Shown piece by piece: positions 36,076 to 46,087 of a stretch of 64,000 nucleotides of DNA (the first letter of the stretch is position 1; the number at the start of each line of letters is the position of its first letter). The DNA comes from Phoenix dactylifera (lineage: Eukaryota > Streptophyta > Magnoliopsida > Arecales > Arecaceae), in assembly GCF_009389715.1 (NCBI RefSeq), contig NC_052393.1:930001-994000 (forward strand). The letters run 5' to 3'. The notes beneath the pieces were generated by a model that searched no databases, was not told where the DNA came from, and saw only the letters and a program-made list of their open reading frames with translations. The position numbers and the translations under genes are program-made.

Positions 36076-37625
36076 TTTGGAGGGGGTTGCCACCCAGTTT
36101 TTATTGTGGGAAAATAGAGAAAGAGAAAGAATGTTCAAGGAGAAAAGATGCTTGAGTGGTTCTCGCATCGAGCATTACTTGCATTCTTGAAATATGGTAT
36201 ACATATATGTATGTATATATATAGACTTGGCTATACTTAAATAGATTTTCTCTCATATTCAATCCGATATAGAATGGATGATGGGAGTCCTACATCAATG
36301 ATTGGAGTCATTGAATGTGATCTACCATCTCCAAATTGCTTATATACCAAAAATCATGGGAATTGGAAATCTCTTATCTATGCATAGTAGTCAAAAATTG
36401 GATAGTTTTAAAAAAATAAAATAATACTTATATTTTTGACCATTTGTTGTATAAGCTAGGAGTCTTTAAATTACATAATATTTTAGTATGTAAGCAATTT
36501 AGAAATGATAGATCACATCCTATTTTGTTGCTTTCAGTCCACTATGTCGGCACCGTCCTGTCTCTTCATGCATGATATGGTGGAAGAGCTAGCAGACAAA
36601 CAAGAGAAAAAAGATAGATAAGAATAAAATTAGGTTCAACAGAAAAGTAGAAAATAAAGGTGGTAATTTTTTAAATCCTAACTCTGTTTTTTCTCGCACA
36701 TTAACCTGCTGATAATTTTTCATTATTATAAGCTCAATGACTGCATCCATTGACATCTTCATTGTGGAAATATGCCTTGACTTGAATTAATTTATCTTTT
36801 AACTAGGTCAACTCAATCTTAGTCCACGCACATATCTTAATTAACGTGGATGTGGTGAGGTTGATGACAATGAATAACTTGGTCTTGGTAAAGAAAAAGA
36901 AATTGCTGCCATGAACCTAAGTGTCTGATCTCAATGGCATTTCTAACCTCCTTCGTCGCCTGGTAAATAGATATGGACAAATACATAGATATGGATACTT
37001 ATTTTTATAATAAATAGTTATGGGCACATTTTATTTTATAATAAACACTTAATTTATATTACTTTGGAATGATCCACGAAAAAAAGGGGAAAGACTAACA
37101 TAAGAGCAATTTTGTAATATATATCTGCAATCCAATTCAAATACCTTCGGTTGATAGGATTATGCTATTAGTTAAATATACTCTTCCACACACCACAAGT
37201 CTCATCCCATATGGTTTAAAATAACAGCCATTTTATAATTGTTTCAGCCCCCCCTCAATCCTTTTACATTTATAATAATGGATAAAAAAGAAGGTGATCG
37301 TCATAATAAATTATTTGCTTTATTAAGAGCTTATTATGACATAAAAATGGCTATTATCGTGAATAAAGAATTTTTTCAAAATTTATTTTTTAATATTTTA
37401 ATAAAATGATAAAGACCATCATATCCTTCTTCTTCTTTGAATTTTCTGATACCAATTGACACCAAGGAGGTGTTGAATTTAGACTAAAAATTCGAAGAAG
37501 AAAAATGTATATTGTTGCAACCGATTCTGGCAAGATAGAAACCCCACTACGGCATGAACGATGAAGGTAGCCGGAAGAGGTGCATGTGCGGATTACTCTC
37601 TTCTAAGGCTGAAAATACCATATTG
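36076..37625. other. Non-coding, AT-rich, nothing recognised
   Basis: I see no gene, conserved repeat or splice pattern here apart from short AT runs. Confidence 0.4.
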
Positions 37626-38632
37626 GCTAGCTATTCCAAAGATACAGTTCTCACGCGCTCACTCGTAAACCCTAAGAACCCACCAAAACTAAGAAAAGAG
37701 AGCATATATATATAGAGAAGGCAATGGAAGAATAATTCCCACAAAAAATTTTTCACTATTTAAAGATCTCAAGTATAATTACAAGAGGAGCTCCAGTGGA
37801 AGTATTTATAAGTGGTACAAAAGGATTCTTTTTTCTAGCTATCCAATATGAGATTCTAAGTTTTATTCTAAGTGGAAAAACTCTAGCTATTAACTTTCCT
37901 AATAACATTAAAAGTTCTCAAATAGAAAGTTTACAAAAATCAAACATTTTGGAATTAACTAACACCAAATTTTCTCAAAAGATATAGAAAAATAACGAAT
38001 CGTAATAAACTAATTGACCCATGTGTATGAGAATCGCAACCCGTGTGGCCAGATCCACGACCCATGCATCACTTGAGCCTTTACAAATCTTCCAATGATT
38101 GTGTAATGTATATAAAGTTTCTAGCTCCCACAATACCAGCACATGGAATAAGTGGAAATACTTATAAAGCAAGGTCGTGGATGAGACTCTTGCATCCATT
38201 CCATATGGATGACATACTTGCACGTAGATCCGAATCTCATGAAAAAGCTTATGTAATATAAATATGCGATAAGCACATCTAATCTCGTGTTCTTAATTAT
38301 ATCCGGCCACTCTTCAACTGACGGTTTGTTGGCGTTGCCAATAGCCGCCATAAATTAATACTTATCTTAAACCTTCATCTTCCAACCATGTGGAACTCGC
38401 CATAATTTAATACTTATTCTTTTGGTTGCCGTGGGAGTTCTTTTGGTTCACGAACCCGGCCGGGAGGTCGTTCTCTCCAACTACGTAAGGTCTGAACAAG
38501 ACAAAAACAGCATGCAGGATCCACCTAAGCATAAGAGCGTTGAAGCTGTGCTGGAAAACTAGCCAGCCAGCCAGCACATGGGTTTCTCGAGAACGATGCC
38601 ATGCCATGCTGTTAAATAGTTTGAATATTAAA
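37625..38632. repeat. 1-kb duplicated unit X2
   Basis: Second copy of X1 (23,440-24,543). Here it is followed by a LINE fragment instead of a WAK gene. The ORFs in it are disrupted between the two copies. Confidence 0.7.
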
Positions 38633-38639
38633 CCCACAG

Positions 38640-38862
38640 ACTGGTTAAGAGTTTGGCATCTTTTCGGGCAGCACATATGTATCGGAAGGCGAACAGAATC
38701 GCAGACTGGGTCGCTTTCTACGTTGCTCGGCACTCTGGAGAGTTCTTTTGGACTAGTATCACTGAGGTTCCTTCTTCCTTGTATCATTTGGTTGCTTCTG
38801 ATTTAGCAGGTTGTACTCATGTAAGAGCAATTTGAATGTCATTTTCTATCCAAAAAAAAAAG
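38640..38862 (+). mobile_element. Short LINE 3' fragment (RNase H C-terminus)
   Basis: The + strand reads YRKANRIADWVAFYVARHSG and continues to TGA at 38,833. This matches the C-terminal end of plant LINE RNase H domains (compare FKKANGAVDWMATYV in the element at 4524-5342). A run of about ten A follows at 38,852-38,861. A tiny 5'-truncated insertion next to unit X2. Confidence 0.7.
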
Positions 38863-39400
38863 TTTGCATATATAAAATGATAGGGTTGAAACTTTGAGAA
38901 CACTTACATATGCAGCTAAAATAAATATTTTTATTGATATTTTTTAAAAAATACTAGACACTATCTATATATAAAAAAATCAAAAAATATTTGCAGCATT
39001 ATTTATTTTGCTTAGGGTAACACTTAAAAATACTGTTAATAACCGTTTTGGTTGTAGGGAAGCGATGGAAAGCCGGCCACCCATGCTTCTAAATAGTCTG
39101 CGACCTGATTTCTTAATTTTCCTGAATATATGTAAGGCACGAAGGGCTTGAGTTTATGACGTATTCGGTCAATATCTCGAAGGCAAGGGTGGTCACGCAC
39201 TTCTTGAACTAAACCAACTAATAATAATAGAGGAATCCCCTCCAATCCTCAGCCTTTGCACATTTAGTGGCTCGAAGGCTGATATGATGCCATCCTAAGC
39301 AGCAACTAATTATTCAACGGAAGGAACTGAATCAATAGCGAGATTTATTGCACCAACGCAAAGCAAGCGACGATCTTGATCAAGAATTATAAACCTGTAC
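38863..39400. other. Non-coding spacer
   Basis: Positions 39,050-39,110 carry a third, deleted trace of the right end of unit X ('cccatgcttctaaatagtctg'). The rest is unassigned. Confidence 0.4.
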
Positions 39401-40075
39401 CAGCCTCTCTTCTCCCTTGAAACCTCTATCAAAGTTGACCTTGAGAGTATCTAGTTGCTGGGGAGACCAAACTACAAAAGTAAGAAGGCGGCTACCTATT
39501 TGTTCAAGTAACATATCCCAACTTGCTTGCAAGCAACTTATTTCAGCACCAGTTGAGTTTTATAGCTCTTTAAATCAACCTTTGATAACCACTTCCCTTA
39601 GGAGGGATAATAATCAAATATATAGAGAGAGACTAGATCTCCGTTGAATGAGCCGGTTTATAACGCAATGTATTGCGACCGCAATCTTCCCTACTATCTA
39701 TCAAACACATGTATAAGAAAAAAAAAATCTAAAATCCAAATAAAATAAAGTTCTAGTTGGACCTTAACTCAAAAAAGGATCGGTAGCAAATATGGGATAG
39801 CAAATATGTCTTGGTCTAACTATCCACTATACTATATAGTTATACCACGATGAATATACATGCAATGACCTAAATCACTTCCAGCTGAATAGGTCAGCCT
39901 GAGAAAAAACCCAGCACGTGCCTTGGGTTGTTGCTGTGGCCCTCCTCGTTCCACGTCCCAACCGATCTCCTCCATATATTTAGTGGCGCACCAAGGCAAA
40001 TGTACCAACTCTAACTATTGGGAAATCGAGGAAGCATATTGATTTTATTTCATCAAAAGAGAGATTGAATAAAGA
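39400..40075 (+). promoter_or_regulatory. WAK-4 upstream region with TATA and G-box
   Basis: Positions 39,495-39,800 match 6570-6705 joined to 7955-8100 upstream of WAK-1, without the CACTA element, so this is the empty insertion site. ATATATT lies at 39,974-39,980 (about 100 bp before ATG) and CACGTG at 39,915-39,920. Confidence 0.6.
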
Positions 40076-42718
40076 ATGAGAGTTACATTTATGGGAGAGT
40101 CCGGGAGAGGAGTCGCCGGAGGAGCAAAGCCATTCATGGGCGCAAGGATGCTGCTGTGCCACTCCCTCTTGACGGTACTGCTCATTGCCGTGACGGCATC
40201 GCCATTCAACAACACGCGGCCTGGCTGCCCGGCGACTTGCGGCGACGTTAGCATCCCCTACCCATTCGGCATCGGCCCGGATTGCTCCCTTCCTGGCTTC
40301 AACCTCAGCTGCAATGACAATGCCAGTGGCGTTAAAAAACCTTTCATCTACAACGTGGAGCTCATCAACATATCCTTGCTGCCGGCCCAGGCTCGCGTCT
40401 ACAATTACATATCCTGGCAATGCTACAACCACACGTCCAACGACATGTCGTACAGTACATGGAGACTAAACTTCACCGCCTACCCATACCGGTTCTCCGA
40501 TGCCGATAACAAGTTCACAGTTGTCGGCTGCCACACCCTCGCGTACATCACTGGGCAGAACCAGAAAGATAGCTACGCGGGCGGATGCGTAACGGTCTGC
40601 GGCAGCAGTGAGAGCCTGACAAACGGGTCATGCTCCGGCATCGGCTGCTGCCAGACATCCATCCCCAAGGGAATCAACTATTATAAAGTCTCCTTCAATC
40701 GCAACTTCAACAACTCCCGGGTGTGGAAATTCAATCCCTGCAGCTACGCCGTTCTGGCCGAAGCCGACTGGTTCAAGTTCAGCACGACTTACATTAAGAC
40801 CCGCCAGCTCAATGAGACGAACGGAGGGCGGGCGCCCATTGTGCTGGACTGGGCCATCGGCAACGAGACGTGCGAGGTCGCAAAGCGCAACACAACCTCC
40901 TATGCGTGCCTCAGCGAGCACAGTGACTGCTTTAACTCCTCCAATGGCCCAGGATATATTTGCAACTGCTCCAGGGGCTACCAAGGCAACGCCTATCTTC
41001 CCAATGGATGTCAAGGTCCATGGTTACCTTCTCTCTCTGTGAGTGTATGTGTCTTTCTCTCTCTGTTTCCGGAGCTGACCTTTCTATTTGTTGAACTGGG
41101 TTGCTAGATATTGACGAGTGCACTCTCAAAGACGAGTATCCATGCCATGGGACCTGTACCAACATACCTGGGGATTACAATTGTACATGTCCGCCTGGCA
41201 CGAATGGCGACGCGAAAAAAGGAACCTGCCAGGGAAGCCGCAGCAATCCTTTCTCATCAGTGAAATTGGTTATAGGTAATCCCTCCCTTAGCAATAAATT
41301 TCGGTTTCTACCGCGTCTATCAAGTTTCATTAGACATGCATCAAGCACAAACTTCAACTGTGCAAAGCATGGAACTATTATGTATGGGAAAGGAACTGTG
41401 CAAAGCATGGAACTATTAGGATGCTTAATTAAAAGTTTCAATCTTTCGTTTAGTATGGGAAAGGAATAAACACGAGGGCAAACCTCCTTGTTATTCGAAC
41501 TCATGGATTATTACTCTACATGTCTATTTACAATCTCCAGGCATTGTCACTAGCACCAGCTTTGCCCTTCTACTATTACTATGCATTGTCCTTTCTCTGG
41601 TACGTGAAAAAAGAAAACTTATGAGGATAAAAGAGGAATACTTTCGGCGACATGGAGGGCGGTTGCTACTAGAAGAGATAAAGTCGAAGCAAGGTCTTGC
41701 ATTTAAGGTATATACAAAAGGAGAGCTAGAGCAGGCAACAAACAACTTTGATAAGAACCGAATTCTTGGAGGTGGAGGCCATGGAACTGTCTATAAGGGA
41801 ATACTGAATGACAACCATGCAGTTGCCATAAAAAAATCAAAAATAATTGATGATTACCAAAAGAAGGAATTTGGGAAGGAGATGGTTATTCTTTCTCAAA
41901 TCAACCATAAGAATGTGGTGAAGCTCTTGGGATGCTGTCTGGAGGTGGAAGTCCCTATGTTGGTTTATGAATTTGTCTCCAATGGAACCTTATTCCAATA
42001 TATCCATGACAGGAATAGGACATCCCACATTTCATTGGATACCCGTTTGGAGATTGCTTCACAGTCTGCAGAAGCTCTTGCATATCTACATTCATCAGCA
42101 TCCCCTCCAATTATTCACGGAGATGTCAAGTCTTCTAACATACTTTTAGATGACAACCACAACGCAAAGGTGTCGGATTTTGGAGCTTCGATGTTGGTGC
42201 CAAAGGATGAAACTCAGTTTGCTACACTAGTTCAGGGGACTTGCGGTTACTTGGATCCTGAATACCTGCAAACATGCCAATTAACCGATAAAAGTGATGT
42301 CTATAGTTTTGGTGTTGTTCTTTTGGAGCTCCTCACCGGAAAGAAGGCTTTTTATTTTGAAGGATCTGATGAAGAAAGAAGCCTCTCATCAAGTTTTTTA
42401 TCCGCCATGAAGGAGGAACGACTTCTACAACTTTTAGACAATCATATCAAAAATGAAGAGGATATGGAGTTGGTGCAAGAAATTGCTGAGCTAGCAAGGC
42501 GATGCCTCAATGTTATGGGTGAAGATAGGCCTACAATGAAGGAGGTTGCCGATGACCTAGATCGGTTAAGAAAATTCAAGCAGCATCCATTTTTGCAGCA
42601 TAATACAGAAGAGATTGAGAACTTGCTTGGTGAGCCGTCAAGCTACACTGAAAATGAAATCTCTGGGTGCTACAGTATAGAAAAGAAAGCAGCGATGGAT
42701 ATAGAATATGGAAGATGA
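40076..42718 (+). CDS. WAK-4, wall-associated receptor kinase (761 aa)
   Basis: Exons 40,076-41,015, 41,108-41,275 and 41,541-42,718 join in frame. This is the most complete copy: signal peptide, GUB_WAK-type region with GIGPDC, C..GCCQ region, EGF, EGF-Ca (two extra residues, KDEYPC), TM, non-RD kinase (HGD, DFG, GTCGYLDPEY, DRPTMKEV) and the full C-terminal tail (HPFLQHNTEEIENLLGEP). The juxtamembrane stretch reads VREKRK instead of VYNRRK. VAVKK has become VAIKK. At the end of exon 1 the weak donor is AAG|GTCCAT. No stop stands between it and the strong GTGAGTG donor at 41,039, but using the latter would shift the frame. Exon 1 reads on without a stop as far as 41,107, which is not the expected product. 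Confidence 0.93.
41340..41425 (+). repeat. Short tandem duplication inside WAK-4 intron 2
   Basis: The motif 'tgtgcaaagcatggaacta' type occurs twice, around 41,358-41,380 and 41,396-41,418. It lengthens this intron relative to the other copies. Confidence 0.75.
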
Positions 42719-43196
42719 TCTTTATTTTTTCTCTTTATTTTTCGAAGAAGAGTTGGAGGATGATCATATTGCATAGAATAATACAAATTTCTACCCTTAT
42801 GTACGTATTAGAACTATGAAGCTGATTTATATGTACTTGTGCATACGTCTGTGAGATGTCGTATTTCTAGTTTATGAAATATGGTTAGTTTAAATTATAT
42901 ATTTATGGTTTCATCGTGATTGTTGTTGGTGTTGCTGTTGTTTTGCTAATCATCTGAACCACAATTACAAATTTTGGGCCTTTTTTTTAACAGAGGGTAG
43001 CTTCAAATTCGATTATTCCATTTACTTAAAAAATAATGATATCCCCCAAATACAAACTTGAAATATACAACATACATACACTCAAACATGTAAAAGACCC
43101 GTAGATGAATAATTTTTTCGAAAAAAATAATGGGATTTCTATAGTTTAAATTTGATATGGCCAGCCATGTGAGCCTTTTAGTTACAGCCGGCTAGA
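42719..43196 (+). other. WAK-4 3' UTR and 3' flank
   Basis: Conserved WAK 3' flank, then text shared only with WAK-3 (43,130-43,240 with 34,330-34,450). Confidence 0.5.
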
Positions 43197-43239
43197 AGCT
43201 TGTGCAAGGGGCTCCGTGCTTTCACACCTTGATTGACAT

Positions 43240-43980
43240 CATTCTTTGGACTTTGTTTACTGCTGGCTGGACATGAACACCCGAGTTTTTGAGGATAGAG
43301 GTGTGCACCCAAGAGTGGTGGGGGAAAGGGCCCTACTTCATGCGGTAGAGGTCTTTGACATCACTGCGTCATCATCCCTTGGGCTAGACGGAGAAATCTG
43401 GGGCTCTTACTCCACTCTTGTAGCTTCCGGGATCATGCTTGTCTCTTGGGAGCCCCCACCTCCTAGTTTTCTTAAGGTGAAGTTTGACGGCAGTGTCACG
43501 GTGGATGGGTGCAGTGGCACTGAGTTTGTCATTAGAGATCAGCAGGCCAGACTAGTGACGGCCGGAGGATGGCACATTTTCGACCAGACTGCTGCCGGGG
43601 CCAAGGTCAGAGCCGCTTGGGAGGATGTTTTCTATGCGAGATGGGTGCTGGGTGCGGATCACATCATCCTTGAGGGGATGATGCCACAGTGATCGAAGGG
43701 ATCCTGAGCTCTGGGCGGTCTAATGGGAGCATGCAGTTGATTCATGATACTCGCTGTCTTCTGGATGAATGTATTGCATTTCGGACTACTCATGTGTATA
43801 GGGAGGCCAACTGTGCTACGAACTAGGTAGCCTCCTATGCGGCCTATTATGTCGGAGATGTCATCTGGGACAGACGCAACTCGGTCCCATCCACTTTGCA
43901 ATTTCTGCTTCTTTCTGACTTTTTGGGTTATACTCACACTCGTTGTGTGTGAATCGCCAATGTACCAAAAAAAAAAAAAA
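43240..43980 (+). mobile_element. 5'-truncated, decayed LINE fragment with RNase H domain
   Basis: The + strand reads an RNase H-type frame from 43,246 with PPPPSFLKVKFDGSV. The position of the usual Glu (ELRA) reads AKVRA here. A one-base insertion near 43,677 breaks the frame at the DDATVI motif, and an in-frame stop follows at about 43,826. The 3' end is marked by a 14-A tail at 43,967-43,980. It sits directly after the WAK-3/WAK-4 shared flank. It is not a gene. Confidence 0.82.
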
Positions 43981-43984
43981 CATG

Positions 43985-44560
43985 AGCATCATAATCTATG
44001 TTCGATGTGATTCTTGAAGTTCAATTATTTGACATAACTCATTAAATGCCCTCTCAAGTTTTGATGCTTTCAAGCAAGTCAGTCTCTCATAAATTTCTTT
44101 GGAGTGATCAGTGGTGCTTTTTTCCCATCATATTACAAAACAGAATTGGAGCTATTAGTGCCTCAATCTTACTAGGTGACTCTACTTGGGACTGACCTGA
44201 CCCGACCTGATTCCATCCAATGTCCAGCAAACATAAACTTCTATAGAAATGCGAACACATTGAATGCAAAACCACCATGCTGTACCATCAAGAGCTAATG
44301 GCAAAAAAAAAATATATATCCCACGTCTCTTATCAAGAGTTGAATAGAAAAATATCCCACCCTTCTTATCTCCTTACTGTTGTAAGAAAACTCTTCTATT
44401 TGAACTCCACGCATGCTTGGACTCCCGTATTTTAATATTTTTTTCCATGTTTGTGCACCATCTTTTCTCGGAGGGAGAGGGAAGGATTCACCTTTCTTCG
44501 TTCGAATCCACCGGCAATCGACCACTAGTTGTTTTGAGATCACAGATGGATGCATGATAG
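43985..44560. repeat. WAK 3'-flank repeat, copy R4
   Basis: This resumes directly after the LINE poly(A) with the middle of the R1 sequence ('catcataatctatg...' onward), with several indels. Confidence 0.6.
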
Positions 44561-45740
44561 AGTTTGGAACGCTATGAGATCTATGAGTGGGTAACCCAAC
44601 AGACTAGGGACTATAGACATGTAAATCAATCCTCTTTCCACAAATATCAAACACTCGGTAAGTGAATCTAATCTAAATCTTCACCTGGATAAAGATATAG
44701 GCAAAGGTTTTTTTTAACCTTCCTCAATTCTGGTCACTACTAATCTTGTTGCCAAAACTGATGAATTGTTGAAGCAAGAGGTAACCATTGACTTGAAAAA
44801 GGGTCGACATTATTTTCAGGTTTCAAGTATAATGAAGTCCAGGCTTATTCCAATATAGAGAGAATCTAATCACATAGGTTGACTCGGGTTGGGTTTGGGA
44901 TGCCTAATTGTTGCACATTAGGGGATTGAATTCAAATAACATGCTTGTCTCATTAATGTAACTTTGGATGCATGGAGCCACCTATTTGATTTAGTAACAT
45001 ATTTCAACTTACTTGCAAGCATCTTATTTTAGCATTAATTGCCTTTGTAGCTCTTTTCAAACCATTTACAACCACTTTGTTTGGGAGAAATAAAAAAAAA
45101 AGATAAATTATCTGTCCGGAGTCTAGACCCCGCATAAAAAATGATAGAAGGGAGAGGAGGGAGGGAGAGAGATTGGAGGAGAGCATTTTTTCTTTTTACA
45201 GGCTCTATCTGGGTCCCTCTTTAGGAAATTCTAAAGAGAGAAAGAATAGTCAATATTTTATTTGTTCGGCATTTTGAGAAATTATTTAAAAATTTTAAAT
45301 TTTTATTCCTACAATTTGCAAGAAATTTTTTATCAATGATTTTGAGAATAATACTATCATATTATAACAATGCCGCCATCATCATCAAAATAATTATGAT
45401 TTTAGTATCAGTTAACTCTAAATTATATGAAATGGGGCAAATTTTCTAATATTTTAATGAACAGATTTTAATCAAATTTTTTATTTACCTCAACTTTATA
45501 AATTAATTTTTTATTTAATTACTACTACAGTGCCAAGTTAGTAGCTAGAATAAGAGAGTCTTGATGAATAATCGCTCCCCATTTTATGTTCATTTTTTTT
45601 TAATTTTTAATGTACCTATGTGCATAGTATATGCAAAGTAATACTAAAAGTAATCGTTAATAATACTTCGTCTGTCGGTACGTCTATGCGGCAACGGAAA
45701 CAAGTATTTGCATTCTTTCGGTCTATTTGGGCTCGCGAGG
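44560..45740. other. Non-coding spacer before the CPP1-like gene
   Basis: Positions 44,990-45,080 are a copy of the WAK upstream block. Positions 45,240-45,640 are AT-rich with no feature. Confidence 0.45.
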
Positions 45741-45744
45741 GGAC

Positions 45745-45840
45745 TATGTTATTCAGTGTATATCTCGAGACCAATCACCTCGTGATGCAGGCGAATTAAG
45801 GTTCCAGGAATATGGTATTCAATGTATATCTCGAGATCAG
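45745..45840 (+). promoter_or_regulatory. Twin promoter motif upstream of the CPP1-like gene
   Basis: Two near-identical words, 'tattcagtgtatatctcgag' (from about 45,750) and 'tattcaatgtatatctcgag' (from about 45,816), lie 66 bp apart and 270-340 bp before the ATG. This may be a tandem regulatory site or only a small local duplication. Confidence 0.35.
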
Positions 45841-46087
45841 ACTATCTGACGGAGTCTGTAGCCGTCGCAAGGCAGCCAAGATCCTGTTGAAGTCGGCGTT
45901 GGATGCCCAAGAACCCGTTTAATTTTCACGATTCCTAGCGCTGATCAGACCAAGAGAAACAGATATCGGGCTTGGACGGCCACTGTCCGCCTCTTGCGCA
46001 CCGCTCCCTTCTCTTCCCCTCCCTAAAAGAACTAAAACCCTAAAACCCCAAAGAAATCTGAAATCAAGAAGATATAATCTCCAAGAA

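Noticed and set aside
40076-41107. A longer WAK-4 exon 1 reading through intron 1
   Set aside because: Splicing at 41,015 restores the conserved C-Q-D-I-D-E-C junction seen in the other copies; the read-through tail is intron sequence.
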